DNA of 64,000 nt from Hippasteria phrygiana (Eukaryota > Echinodermata > Asteroidea > Valvatida > Goniasteridae), in the NCBI GenBank assembly GCA_037893225.1, contig JAZGUH010000112.1:2356001-2420000 (forward strand), in the 5' to 3' direction. The position numbers and the translations under genes are program-made. The notes under the pieces were generated by a model that was not told where the DNA came from, ran no database searches, and worked only from the letters and a program-made list of their open reading frames with translations. Position 1 is the stretch's first letter, and each line of letters begins with the position of its first letter. Shown here piece by piece: positions 22,951 to 36,994 of this stretch.

Positions 22951-25900
22951 ACACATTTTTCACATTTATATGTATGTATCTATGACCTAACAAAACTATT
23001 GCAAAAAGAATTTCGAAATTAGCATGTTCCGTTGATGAGATATAGCTTAAAGGTCCAAAAACTTAAACATTAATATAAAATCGCATGATGACGTCATCAT
23101 GACGTCACGTCAATTTTCATCTATAACACATGCCCGTCTACCCACATAGAAATTTTGAAGTCAATCGGACCTACGGTTCTCTATATATGGGCCCTTCAAA
23201 AATGCACCTTTAAGATGACGTCACGTGACCCCTGATGACGTCATCATGACGTCATTGTTCTACATACATCTATGCTATGAGGTCTTCATCTATGTTAAGT
23301 TTTATGGGAATACGACTTTGTTTTCTGTTAAAAGTAGAGGGCAGAAGGAACTGTGTACAAAGTCTATGGGATTGGGTACCCAAAATGAAAAAGGAAAAAA
23401 AAAAAAAGAAAACTAGATATTACTTTTAAACTTAATCGGACATGTACTTCTGTAGATATGCGCCTTCAAAAACTGCCCCTTTAAGATGACGTCACATGTG
23501 ATGACGTCATCATAACGTCATGTCAATTTTCATTTATAAAACTACTGGGATACCTAGTTATTACATTTTAACTTAATCGAACTTGTACTTTTGTAGATAT
23601 ATGGCTTCGAAAAATGCCCCTTTAAGATGACGTCACGTGACATGTGATGACGTCATTATGACGTAAAAGTTCGGCACACATTGTGAGCAGTTGGGGTAAG
23701 TGTCTGCCAAGTTTAAAATTAGCCAAAGTGGCCGGTAAGAAAGAAAACGTTTACAAATGCTATGGGCAATATTCTAGCGACTTGAAAAAAATAATTTTTT
23801 GATCACGTCATCATGACGTCACACAATTTTCGCTTTTTAGGGCATATCTTTGAGACATACCAAAGCTATAACAAAAATAATTTTGAAAATTTCTTGTTTA
23901 GTTCGCTAGATATATTGAAAAGAATGTTACGATTTACACAATTTTAAAATTCAGCGACTTGAACAAAGACTACAAATCAACCTTTTTATAAACAGCATGC
24001 ACATTTAAGCCATGGTTATCTGCCCTTCCCAGAATTCCTTTGTGTTATATTGAATTTGGTCTAAATTTTCAAATGGCTGTTATTTCTTACTTGAGTGAGC
24101 CACGATCATGAAATTTTGGAATTACGGAGAGGAAAATTCAATGTATACATTTTTGTAATCGGATTGACCCTTACATGCGTTTAAAAAAAAACAATTTGAT
24201 GACGTCATCATGACGTCACACATTTTCTCCCTTTTAGGGGATATCTTTGAGACATACCAAAGCTATAACAAAAAGAATTTTGAAAATATATTGTTTTGTT
24301 CGCTAGATATATTGAAAAAAATGTTAAGATTTTAAAATTTTAAAAATTCATAAAAAGTCACGTAATGACGTCATTATGACCTCATTTTAGATTTTGCATT
24401 CTAGTGACAGTATCTACCTACCCACCACTTTTCATGACTATCGGACCTATCCTTATATGTGTTTTAAAAAATCACATTTTTGATGACGTCATCATGACGT
24501 CACACATTTTTTCCCTTTTAGGGCATATCTTTGAGACATACCAAAGCTATCACAAAAAGAATTTTGAAAATATCTTGTTTTGTTTGCTAGATATATTGAA
24601 AAGAATGTTACGATTTTAAAACTTAAAAAATTCAGCGACTTGAAAAAAGACTAGGAATCAACCCTTTTATAAACAGCAAGCACATTTAAGCCATGGTTAT
24701 CTGCCCTTCCCAGAATTCCTTTGTGTTATATTGAATTTGGTCCAAATTTTGAAATGGCTGTTATTTCTTACTTGAGTGAGCCACGATCATGAAATTTTGG
24801 AATTACGTACAGAAAAATTCAATGTATACATTTTTGTAATCGGATTGACCCTTACATGCGTTTAAAAAAAAACAAATTTTTGATGACGTCATCATGACGT
24901 CACACAATTTTCGCTTTTGAGGGCATATCTTTGAGACATACCAAAGCTATAACAAAAAGAATTTCGAAAATATCTTGTTTTGTTCGCTAGATATATTGAA
25001 AAGAATTTTACGATTTTGAAATTTCAAAAATTCATAAAAAATCACGTGATGACGTCATCATGACGTAAATGTTCGGCATACATTCTGAGCAGTTAGTCCA
25101 AGTGTCTGCCAAGTTTAAAGCCAATCGGCACTAGAAAAGTAGCCAAAGTGCCGGTAAGAAAGAAAACGTGTACAAATGCTATGGGCATTTGGCTGAAAAA
25201 GAAAAAAAAAAGAAACTAGACATCTGGTACAGTGTTTGTGGACAAACACAGGGCTGTTTTGTTTTTTTTGTGTAAAATTTTGTGATTAAAATGAAATTTC
25301 AAAAATGAAAAAATCATAAAAAAATTCCCGATGACGTCATCATGACATCATTTCAGATTTTGCATGCTAGTGACAGTATCTACCTACCCACCACTTTTCA
25401 TGACGATCGGACCTATCCTTATATGTGTTTTAAAAAAGCACATTTTTGATGACGTCATCATGACATCACACATTTTTTTTTCTTTTAGTGCATATCTTTG
25501 AGACATACCAAAGCTATAACAAAAATAATTTTGAAAATATCTTGTTTTGTTCGCTAGATATATTTAAAAAAAATGGTACGATTTCAAAATTTCAAAAATT
25601 CATAAAAAATCACGTGATGACGTCATCATGACCTCATTTCAGATTTTGCATGCTAGTGACAGTATCTACCTACCCACCACTTTTCATGACGATCGGACCT
25701 ATCCTTATATGTGTTTTAAAAAAGCACATTTTTGATGACGTCATCATGACATCACACATTTTTTTTTCTTTTAGTGCATATCTTTGAGACATACCAAAGC
25801 TATAACAAAAAGAATTTTGAAAATACCTTGTTTTGTTCGCTAGATATATTGAAAAGAATATTACGATTTTGAAATTTCAAAAATTCATAAAAAATCACGT

Positions 25901-26054
25901 GATGACGTCATCATGACGTAAATGTTCGGCATACATTCTGAGCAGTTAGTCCAAGTGTCTGCCAAGTTTGAAGTCAATCGGCAGCATAAAAGTAGCCAAA
26001 GTGCCGGTAAGAAAGAAAACGTGTACAAATGCTATGGGCATTTGGCTGAAAAAG

Positions 26055-26090
<36 letters not shown>

Positions 26091-26103
26091 AAAAAAAATC
26101 TTA

Positions 26104-26318
26104 ACGAAAACAAGGGCTGTTTTGGAAAAGTTTCCAAAACAGCAAAAAAAAAAAAATCTTAACGAAAACAAGGGCTGTTTCGGAAAAGTTTCCGAAACAG
26201 CCAAAAAAAAATCTTAACAAAAACAGGCTTTTACGCAATTCTGCGGAAAAGCCAAAAAAGAAAAAAAAAAAAATCTTAAACAAGGGCTGTTTCGAAAAAC
26301 TTTCGAAACAGCCAAAAA
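26104..26318 (+). repeat. Hairpin minisatellite in poly-A, four units
   Basis: Units of ATCTTAACGAAAACAAGG plus a hairpin plus an A run. Hairpins at 26115-26143 (arms TTTTGG/CCAAAA), 26173-26202 (TTTCGG/CCGAAA), 26225-26253 (weaker, with AAAGCC) and 26286-26313 (TTTCGA/TCGAAA). The arms differ between units but stay complementary. Confidence 0.8.
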
Positions 26319-28041
26319 GAAAACTAGAGGCATGAGGTTGGTGTTTGTGGACAAACACAGGGCTGTTTCGTTTTGGGGGTTTTTGGTAGTTTGATTCTGA
26401 TTCTTGAGATTTCAATGGTGGATCAACAAATCTCGTTTTACATTCATGGTCGTCTACGACAGGTCAAGCAATCACGTAGGCTTATTCATAATCGTTTTGG
26501 AAATGTGAGTATACAAGGAGTTGATGACCATGATTACGTCATCAGACGTCACACATTTTTCACATTTATATTTAAGTGTGTATGACCTAAAAATCTATTA
26601 CAAAAAGAATTATAGAATATTGTTTAAAATTCATGTTAGATACCACGTTTCGACTTAATCAAACTTGTACTTTTGTAGATAAATGGCTTCAAAAACTGCC
26701 CCTTTAAGATGACGTCACGTGACATGTGATGACGTCATCATAACGTCACGTCAATTTTCATCTATAAACCTGCTTGCCTACCCGACTACATATTACATTT
26801 TAAATAAATCGGACTTGTACTTTTGTAGATATATGGCTTCGAAAAATGCCCCTTTAAGATGATGACACGAAACAAGTGATGACGTAATCATGACATCAAT
26901 TATTTATAATACCTACTGGGCTACCTAGATATTACTTTTGAACTTAATCGGACTTGTACTTTTGTTTATATATGGCTTCAAAAACTGCCCCTTTAAGATG
27001 ACGTCACGTGACGTGCGATGACATTATAATGTCATGTCAATTTTCGTCCATAAACCTTCAGACCTACCAGGATATTACATTTCAACTTAATCGAACTTGT
27101 ACTTTTGTTTATATATGGCTTCAAAAACTGCCCCTTTAAGATGATGTCACGTGACATGTGATGACGTCATCATGACGTAAAAGTTCGGCACACATTGTGA
27201 GCAGTTGGTGTAAGTGTCTGCCAAGTTTAAAAGTAGCCAAAGTGGCCGGTAAGAAAGAAAACGTTTACAAATGCTATGTGCAATATTCTAAAGACTTGAA
27301 AAAATATTTTTTTTATGACGTCATTATGACGTCACACAATTTTCGCTTTTTATGGCATATCTTTGAGACATACCAAAGCTATAACAAAAAGAATTTTAAA
27401 AATATTTTGTTTTGTTCGCTAGATATATTGAAAAGAATGTTACGATTCTAAAACTTCAAAAATTCAGCGACTTGAAAAAAGACTACAAATCAACCCTTTT
27501 TATACACAGCATGCACATTTAAGCCATGGTTATCAGCCCTTCCCAGAATTCCTTTGTGTTATATTGAATTTGGTCTAAATTTTGAAATGGCTCTTATTTC
27601 TTACTTGAGTAAGCCACGATCATGAAATTTTGGAATTACGTACAGAAAAATTCAATGATTACATTTTTGTAATCGTATTGACCCTTACATGCGTTTAAAA
27701 AAAAAATAATTTTTGATGACGTCATCATGACGTCACACAATTTTCGCTTTTTAGGGCATATCTTTGAGACATACCAAAGAATTTTGAAAATATCTTGTTT
27801 TGTTCGCTAGATATATTGAAAAGAATGTTACGATTTTCAAATTTCAAAAATTCATAAAAAATCACGTGATGACGTCATCATGACGTAAAAGTTCGGGGCA
27901 CATTCTGAGCAGTTGGTCTAAGTGTCTGTTAAGTTTAAAGGCAATCGGCTGCATAAAAGTAGCCAAAGTGCCTGGCAGAAAGAAATCGTGTACAAATGCT
28001 ATGGGCAAAAGTCTGAAAAAAAAAAAAAAAAAACTAGAGGT

Positions 28042-28070
28042 CTATGTTCTGTTTGATGAACAGAACATAG
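28042..28070 (+). repeat. Hairpin replacing the usual GTGTTTGTGGACAAACAC
   Basis: CTATGTTCTGTT, loop TGAT, then GAACAGAACATAG: a long perfect stem. It sits where other units carry GTGTTTGTGGACAAACAC and is followed by GGGCTTTTCCG in place of GGGCTGTTTCG. Confidence 0.75.
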
Positions 28071-28507
28071 GGCTTTTCCGTATTATTTTGTATGATGTCA
28101 CTTCGACTTTTGCTTATTATTGACAAATCTAAGCACCAAGTTTCATGGCGATTAGACCTACCTTTATGTCTTTCAAGAAATCATGCCTTTGATGACGTCA
28201 TTATGACGTCACAAATTGTTGTATTCATTTGAAATATGACCTAACAGACCTGTTACAAAAATAATTTCGAATTTAGCATGTTCCGTTAATGAGATATTGG
28301 CTTAAATGTGCAAAAACAAAACAAAATTATATCAAATCGTATGCTGGCCTACCTGCATAGCAACTTTGAAGTCAATCGGCCCTACGGTTCTTTAGATATG
28401 GGCCCTTCAAAAATGTTCCTTTAAGATGACATCACGTGGCCCATTATGACATCATCAATAGGGCGCTTGTGAAAGCAAACTTTCGCAATGTGGTCTTGTT
28501 CTGTGTC

Positions 28508-29990
28508 ACCGATTTTTATTACAATCGCATCTTGTTTATGTGTATTAAAAACACCACAATTTTGATTACGTCAAGATGACGTCACGCAAATGACCCAACT
28601 TGGTGCATATCTATGTCACATACCAAAGCTATTAACAAAACAATTTGGAAAATACCTTGTTTCGTTCGCTAGATATCTTGAAAAAAAGGTTAAAAATGCA
28701 AAAATTCAATATTTAAAAAAACATCACATGATGACGTCATCGTGACGTCACCCAATTTTCACATGTAACACATCCTTGTCTTTATATAAACAAAACTTCA
28801 GTCCGAAATGAAATCCCACATTTACTTCGGGAGATATTGGACTTTAAAAATTGAACCTTTAAGTTGACGTCACGTGACACACGATGGCATCATTATGACG
28901 TCACTCTGCAGCACACATCTTTGCTATGTCTATGTGTATGCTAACTGACTAAGATCCAAAGTTTTTTGATGACCAAAGTGCCGTCTAGAAAGTCTATGCA
29001 CGAAGTCTGGAATTTCAGTTAGAACTAAAATAAGAAAAAGAAGAAACAAATCATAACAAAAACAAACGTTTTTTTTCTGCAATTTTGCGGAAAAGCCAAA
29101 AATTGCTGAAGAAAAAACATAAAAAGATGTGGAGAAAACAATCCCTTCCCTTGCGAGGATCGAACTCAGAACCCTGTGGTCGGGAGTCACATGCTCTATC
29201 CACTAGGCTATACAGTAGTTCGGACAGGGCGCGCGTCGGTCATCACAAATGATATCCGAAGTGGTTTCTCCGATTGCGGACAACGCCACACATAGGTTTA
29301 CGTTGAGGATAAATAAAGAACGTGCAACATGATACCCACGGTTACACTGCCTTCCCAGAATTCCTTTGTTATCATATTGTTTTGGGGCTAAATATTGAAA
29401 TGGGTATATTTTGACGCTGGAGTGAGCTATGATCATGAGAACTTGGAATTAGGTACACAAAAATACAGTGTATAAAACTGCTGAAGATTTTTGTCATAAG
29501 AGATTGCTAAATATACCAAATATTAACTTGAATTTAATGACCTCTAGATGACGTCATGATGACGCCATCATGATGTCACATCAATTTTTTGTATCTGTAA
29601 CAAATCCTGGTCTTTAAGCATTAAAACTGCACCAAATCCGATCTACAGTTCTCTAGATATAGGACCTTAAAGTGTGCAACTTTAAGATGACGTCACGTGA
29701 CTCATGATGACGTCATCACAACGGTACTTGCCATAGCAAACATTTCCAACGTGGTCTTGGCCTGGGTCGAGTTTGGAGTCAATCTGATCAATGACAGTGT
29801 AAGATTTTGAGTGTATATTGAAATTTGAAACATTAAAAAATTCATAGAAAATCAGCCGATGACGTCACTTCGGATTTTGCATGCTAGTGACAATATCTGC
29901 CTACCCACCAATTTTTGTGTCGATCGGACCTACCCTTATATGTGTTTCAAAAAAGCACATTTTTGATGACGTCATGATGACGTCATACAT
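28508..29990 (+). repeat. 1.5-kb duplicated block, copy 2
   Basis: Second copy of 21420-22950, about 7.1 kb downstream in the same orientation, with small indels (for example, CATAACATGCACTGCTACCC is absent after the GGTTTACG block). Confidence 0.85.
29149..29220 (-). other. tRNA-derived (SINE-like) segment, copy 2
   Basis: Same as 22063-22140. Here the D-arm side reads TAGCCTAGTGGATAGAGCAT, closer to a true tRNA A box. If folded as a tRNA the anticodon loop would be CTCCCGA. Decayed T stem; probably not functional. Confidence 0.6.
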
Positions 29991-30469
29991 TTTTCACATT
30001 TATATGTACCGGTATGTGTCTATGATCTAACAAACCTATTACAAAAAGAATTTCGAAATTAGCATGTTCAGTTGATGAGATATGGCTTAAGGGTTCAAAA
30101 CTTTAAAAATTACTGCAAAATCGTATGATGACGTCATCATGACGTCATGTCGATTTTCATCTATAACACAAGCAGGTCCACCAACAAACCAAGTTTGAGC
30201 TCAATCGGACTTAGGGTTCTCTAGATATAGGCCCTTCAAAAACGTACTTTTGAGATGACGTCACGTTCCACGTGATGACGTCATCATAACGTCAGAGTAA
30301 TAGGCACTACTTCGGTATAGGGTCCAAGTCTATGCAAACTCTCATTAAGATTGAAGTCTGTTTAATGGCAAAAGTGGCGGCGAGAATAAAACATGTGCTT
30401 TGTCTATGGCATTTTTGATAGAAGAACAAGAAGGAGAAGAAAAAAAAAAAAAATCGAAACAAAAACAAT

Positions 30470-30497
30470 GGCTTTTCCGAAAAATTTCGGAAAAGCC
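30470..30497 (+). repeat. Hairpin, GGCTTTTCCG arm type
   Basis: GGCTTTTCCGAAA, loop AAT, TTCGGAAAAGCC. Same position and A-rich setting as the minisatellite hairpins at 26.1, 31.3 and 41.4 kb, with a different but still complementary stem. Confidence 0.75.
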
Positions 30498-31324
30498 AAA
30501 AATAGAGGTATGAGGTTGGTGTTTGTGGACAAACACAGGGCTGTTTCGTTTTTGGTTTTTTTAGTTTGGATGTGAAATGTGAATACAATAATTTAAGTTT
30601 GTCAAACAATCGCGCTGCTGCCAGTTTTCTTTGTTAATTTTGAAATTAATTAAAGTTGTTTGTAGTAGTAACGTGATGACGTCATCATAACGTCACATAA
30701 ATGTTCATCTATAAACTTGCTGACCTACCTAGATATAACTTTTCAACTTAATCGGACTTGTACTTTTGTTTATATATGGCTTCAAAAACTGCCCCTTTAA
30801 GATGACGTCACGTGACATGTGATGACGTCATCATGACGTAAACGTTCGGCACACATTGTGAGCAGTTGGGATAAGTGTCTGCCAAGTTTAAAAGTAGCCA
30901 AAGTGGCCGGTAAGAAAGAAAACGTTTACAAATGCTATGGGCAATATTCTAGCGACTTTAAAAAAAAAAAAAATTTATGACGTCATCATGATGTCACACA
31001 ATTTTCTCTTTTTAGGGCATATCTTTGAGACATACCAAAGCTATAACAAAAAGCATTTTGAAAATATCTTGTTTTGTTCGCTAGATATATTGAAAAGAAT
31101 GTTACTGTTTTCAAAATTCAAAAATTCATTAAAAATCACGTGATGACGTCATCATGACGTAAAAGTTCGGCACACATTCTGGGCAGTTGGTCTAAGTGTG
31201 TGCCAAGTTTAAAGGCAATCGGCTGCATAAAAGTGGCCAAAGTGCCGGTAAAAAGAAAACGTGTACAAATGCTATGGGCAAAAGTCTGAAAAGGAAAAAA
31301 GAAAAGAAAAAAAAAAAAAAAAAA

Positions 31325-31435
31325 ATCTTAACGAAAACAAAGGCTGTTTCGGAAAACTTCCGAAACAGCCAAAAAAAAAAAAAATCTTAACGAAAACAAG
31401 GGCTGTTTCGGAAAACTTCCGAAACAGCCAAAAAC
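31325..31435 (+). repeat. Hairpin minisatellite, two units
   Basis: Hairpins at 31342-31370 and 31401-31429, arms GGCTGTTTCGGAA / TTCCGAAACAGCC, in A runs. Confidence 0.8.
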
Positions 31436-33899
31436 TAGACATGTGGTACAGTGTTTGTGGACAAACACAGGGCTGTTTTGTTTTTTTGTGTAAAATTGTG
31501 ATTAAAATGAAATTTCAAAAATTACAAAAATCATAAAAAAAATTGACGATGATGTCATCATGACATCATTTCAGATTTTGCATGCTAGTGACAGTATCTA
31601 CCTACCCACTACTTTTCATGACGATCGGACCTATCCTTATATGTGTTTTAAAAAAGCACATTTTTGATGACGTCATCATGACGTCACACATTTTTTTCCT
31701 TTTTAGGGTATATCTTTGAGACATACCAAAGCTATAACAAAAAGAATTTTGAAAATATCTTGTTTTGTTCGCCAGATATATTGAAAAGAATGTTACGATT
31801 TTCAAATTTTGAAAAATTCATAACAAATCACGTGATGAGGTCATCATGACGTCACTTCGGATTCAGCATCCTAGTGACAGTATCTACCTACCCACCAATT
31901 TTCATGACGATCGGACCTATCCTTATATGTGTTTTAAAAAAGCACATTTTTGATGATGTCATCATGACGTCACACATTTGTTTTTTTTTTAGGGCATATC
32001 TTTGAGACATACCAAAGCTATAACAAAAAGAATTTTGAAAATATCTTGTTTTGTTCGCTAGATATATTGAAAAGAATTTTACGATTTTGAAATTTCAAAA
32101 ATTCATAAAAAATCACGTGATGACGTCATCATGACGTAAATGTTCGGCACACATTCTGAGCAGTTAGTCTAAGTGTCTGCCAAGTTTAAAGCCAATCAGG
32201 TGCACCAAAGTAGCCAAAGTGCCGGTAAGAACGAAAACGTGTACAAATGCTATGGGCAAAAGTCTGAAAAGGAAAACAAAAAAAACTAGACATCTGGTAC
32301 AGTGTTTGTGGACAAACACAGGGCTGTTTTGTATTTTTGTGTAAAATTGTGATTAAAATGAAATTTCAAAAATTTCAAAAATCATAACAAAAATTGACGA
32401 TGACGTCATTATGACAGCATTTCAGATTTTGCATGCTAGTGACAGTATCTACCTACCCACCAATTTTCATGACGATCGGACCTATCCTTATGTGTTTTTA
32501 AAAAGCACATTTTTGATGATGTCATCATGACGTCACACATTTTTTTCCTTTTTAGGGCATATCTTTGAGACCTACCAAAGCTATAACAAAAAGAATTTTG
32601 AAACTATCTTGTTTTGTTTGCCAGATATATTTAAAAGAATTTTACGATTTCAAAATTTCAAAAATTCATAACAAATCACGTGATGACGTCATCATGACGT
32701 CATTTCAGATTTGGCATGCTGGTGGCAGTATCTACCTACCCACCAATTTTCATGACGATCGGACCTATCCTTATATGTGTTTTTAAAAAGCACATTTTTG
32801 ATGATGTCATCATGACGTCACACATTTGTTTCCTTTTTAGGGCATATCTTTGAGACATACCAAAGCTATAACAACTAGATTTATGGTGTAGTGTTTGTGG
32901 ACAAACACAGGGCTGTTTCGTTTTTTTTGTGATTGAAATGAAATTTCAAAAATTAAAACAATCATAGACAATTAGCCGATGACGTCATCATGATGCACTT
33001 CGGATTTTGCATGCTAGTGACAGTATCTACCAACCCACCAATTTTCATGACAATTGGACCAAAAAAGCACATTTTGGATGACGTCAATATGACGTCACAC
33101 ATTTTTCACATTTATACGTAAGTATCTATTACCTAACAGACCTATTAAAAAGTAATTTCGAAATTGGCATGTACTGTTAATGAGATAAGACTTTAAGGTT
33201 CAAAAAGTTTTGAAAACAATATACAATCGTATGATGACGTCATCATGACGTCACATCAATTTTAATCTAACACAAGCTGGCATAACTAAATACCACGTTT
33301 CAACTTAATCTGACTTGTACTTTTGTAGATATATGGCTTCAAGAAATGCCCCTTTAAGATACGTCACATGACATGTGATGACGTCATCATAACGTCATGT
33401 CAATTTTCAGCTATAAACCTGCTTGGCTACCCTGGATATTACTTTTCAACTTAATCGGATTTGTACTTCTGTAGATATATGGTTTCCAAAAATGCCCCTT
33501 TAAGATGATGTCACGTGACGTGATGACGTCATCATGACGTCACGTCAATTTTCAGCTATAAACCTGCTTGGCTACCCTGGATATTACTTTTCAACTTAAT
33601 CGGACTTGTACTTCTGTAGATATATGGCTTCAAAAAATGCCCCTTTAAGATGACGTCACTTGACATGTGATGACGTCATCATAACGTGATGTCAATTTTC
33701 AACTATAAACCTGCTTGGCTACCCTGGATATTACTTTTCAACTTAATCGGATTTCTACTTCTGTAGATATATGGTTTCCAAAAATGCCCCTTTAAGATGA
33801 CGTCACGTGACATGTGATGACGTCATCATGACGTAAAAGTTTGGCGCACATTATGAGCAGTTGGTGTAAGGGTCTGCCTGCGACTTGTCTAACGACTTG

Positions 33900-34757
33900 A
33901 AAAAAGACTAGAGATCAACTCTTTTTATAGACAGCATGCCACATGAAAGCCATGGTTTTCTGCCCTTCCAGAATTCCTTTGTGTTATATCGAATCCGGAA
34001 CAGCAAAATCTTGCAAAATTTGTGTAAAAACTTGGCACAACCTTTAATTTTGAGACTAATTGGGAATTGTTTGTGTAATACAAGGAAAGAAGGCTTGTTT
34101 TTTCTGTGAAATTAGATGCTCTTGGCACAGTATGGTCACTCAAAGTGGAACATAGGTGCTTATTTCTGCCTCATTAGTTTTTACTAATTTTGCTGACATG
34201 AATCTTGAAATAACAGGTTGTATGTTTAGACTGTCACACCTTTATCAAGGGGGTTTGTTATTTTCCAAGATTTGGCTATTCCTGACTGATTTTAATGAGG
34301 GTATTGTGGTAAATTATTTCCAAGTTTCTATTTTAAACATCAAACTCTTTACGTACAATGTGTATTTTACACGTACAAAGAAATAGAATTTGCTGACAAC
34401 GTGTGAGTTTAAATTACGCGACGTTATATGCACAGTGCGAAACCTTTTGAGATTGTGTGGTCTTATAACTGAAATATTCCTTTTTTGTACATGCTTATAC
34501 CTGAGATAAATGTGGTTTTCTAAGCTTGACTTCGCTGAAACTCCGTGCTAAAATGTTTTTTAACAAATGTGTACATTATTTCCGCAATCTTATAGCACGT
34601 TATGGTCACTCGAGCGCATACATGTATTTAGACACTTGCACCAAAAGTCCTGTGTAGAAAAAGAAGGGCACGAAGTGTATGGAGTAAAGTACGTTTTTGA
34701 ACCGCGGTGACAAGGTTGCCTGCTGCCCTTAGCATTGGTTTGTATACCTAGTACATG
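33900..34757. other. Break in the CRE array, no gene recognised
   Basis: 34118-34330 is a diverged direct copy of 43793-43995 (shared: TTGGCACAGTATGG or a variant, TTTCTGCCTCATT, ATCTTGAAATAACAG, GTTATTTTCCAA). Nothing coding is supported; an open frame at 34156-34386 belongs to this repeat. Confidence 0.5.
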
Positions 34758-35035
34758 CACATCTAGTCCGAGTAACTTGGACCCTCGCTTTTTTGCACAT
34801 TTGGATATGATCTGGCAATAGTAGGGTCCAAGTACGTGTGCGGCATTTTCCTATTAATTAATTAGGTACGTCAGAATACCCAACAAAAACATCGGATTTC
34901 ACCCTTAAAACGGCCACCAAAATACCAGATATGCCACTTGAGGAACAAGTAGAGTTCAATTATTAAGATAGAGGTACTAAGGTTCACTTACCATCCGGAT
35001 AAAAAGTGAAATTTACTGTTCAATTCCGAGAGGCA
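34758..35035 (+). repeat. Left arm of an inverted repeat enclosing 7 kb
   Basis: CTAGTCCGAGTAACTTGGAC near 34761 through TTACCATCCGGATAAAAAGT near 34989 matches the complement of 42035-42330, in the same order, including CCCAACAAAAAC and GGCCACCAAAATACCAG or a close variant. Confidence 0.8.
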
Positions 35036-35096
35036 CATCGAAGAAAATCCATGCAGTCTGTACGCCATTGATATCCTACAAGCTCGTATATTATGC

Positions 35097-35204
35097 AACG
35101 TAAACCTATGTGTAGTATTGCGCTACGTATAGCACTGCTCCGTGTATATATATATACGGAGCAGTGATGTACGTAGCGCAATATGATGCACATAGGTTTA
35201 CGTT
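35097..35204. mobile_element. 108-bp near-perfect palindrome (MITE)
   Basis: AACGTAAACCTATGTG at the left and its complement CACATAGGTTTACGTT at the right, with arms meeting at TGTATATATATATAC. A single arm tip (CACATAGGTTTACG) also occurs at 22203 and 29289 inside the duplicated blocks. Confidence 0.8.
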
Positions 35205-35229
35205 GGAGTGTAGTTATAGGATGAATTAA

Positions 35230-35452
35230 GGGCATTTCTCAAAAATGGCTTGGGCTTCGGGTTCGCGTAATTTTATGTTCCCATATTTGTTTTTGCTACA
35301 TGTACATCAAAGTCTTATACTTTAACCCAGAGCCAGAGCGTGTTCATCTATTTACGTATCCAAGCCTTCAGATTGGCAATGGGACTGGGAAATAGCTGGA
35401 GACGACGCCCAAGCCCAAACCCAAGCCCAAGCCACCGGTTGAGAAACGCCCC
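35230..35452. mobile_element. MITE related to 17116-17354
   Basis: Ends GGGCATTTCTCAA / TTGAGAAACGCCC, with inner GGCTTGGGCTTCGGGTTCGC like the copy at 17 kb. It splits a third partial copy of the 21.4/28.5-kb block, which resumes at 35455 (GCAACATAACACCCATGG). Confidence 0.7.
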
Positions 35453-36994
35453 GAGGACGCGCAACATAACACCCATGGTTACACTGCCTTCCAAAAATTC
35501 CTTTGTTATCATATTGTTTTGGAGCTAAATATTGAAATGGGTATATTTTGACGCTGGAGTGAGCTATGATCATGGGAACTTGGAATTAGGTACACAAAAA
35601 TAGTGTATAAAACTTCTGAAGGTTTTTGTCATAAGAGATTGCTAAATATACCAAATTTTGACTTGAATTTAATGACCTCTAGATGACGTCATGATGACGT
35701 CATCATGACGTCACATCAATTTGTTTTATCTGTAACAAATTCTGGCCTATCAGCATTAAGACTGCACCCAATCGGAAGTACGGTTCTCTAGATATAGGAC
35801 CTTAAAGTGTGCACCTTTAAGATGACGTCACGTGACCCATGATGACGTCATCACAACGGTACTTGTCAAAGCAAACATTTGCAACGTGGTCTTGGCCTGG
35901 GTCGAGTCTAGAGTCAATCTCATCAATGACAGTGTAAAATTTTGAGAGTACATTGAAATTTGAAACATTGAAAAATTCATAGAAAATCAACCGATGACGT
36001 CACAATGACGTCACTTCGGATTTTGCATGCTATTGACAATATCTGCTTACCCACCAATTTTTATGACGATCGGACTTACCCTTATATGTGTTTCAAAAAA
36101 GCACATTTTTGATGACGTCATGATTACATCACACATTTTTCCTATTTATGTGAAAGAGTATAGGAGCTAACAAATCTATTACAAAAAGAATTTTGAATTT
36201 AGCATGTTCTGTCGATGAGATATGGCTTTAAGAAACTTTAAGATTCAAAAACTTAAACATTACAATAAAATCGTATGATGACGTCATCATGACGTCACCT
36301 CAATTTTCATCTATAACACGTGGTGGCTCACCAACATACCAGGTTTAAAGGCAATCGGACCTACGGTTCTCTAGATATGGGCCCTTGAAAAATGCACCTT
36401 TATGATGACGTCACGTAACACGTGATGACGTCATCGTGACGTCACACTTCGGCACACTATTTGAGCTTAGGGTCTATGTTTGTGTTAAGTTTGATTAAGA
36501 TCTGATGTTGTTTAGTGACCAAAGTGCCGGTCAGAAAATTTAGCTTAATGAAGAAACCAAAATAGCGGGTATTGTGTAGTTTAGGATTTGCGTATTAATT
36601 GTGTTCATGTTAGCGCCTGGAGCATTTGATTCTTCCAAAAGCATTTTTTGTCACTAAAGTAGACTTCTGTGAATTCGAATGACACGTGCTTTTGTGATTT
36701 GAAAAGGTTTTTCAAGGCGAAAAATATGATTTTCTTACGCGGGTCACGTTTTGGCTAGGTCAACCCCGACCCAGCCCCTACTCTCGGACCAGCATTATAC
36801 CCGTGTACAACGGGGTATTGCGCAATCGCTTATTTTTTGCCCTCTTAACTACAGATTTCACTCAAAAAAACCCTGCAGATGTTCTTCGACGTGGCCCTTT
36901 CTGCTGAATATGGCAAAACGAACAATTTTCAAGTAGATTGTGTACATGCCTGGGCGAAAGTGTACTAAACTACACAATCGCCGCAACAGAACAA

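Noticed and set aside
29149..29220. Functional tRNA gene
   Set aside because: A and B boxes are recognisable, but the acceptor stem does not close and the T stem is mismatched. Found in duplicated repeat blocks.
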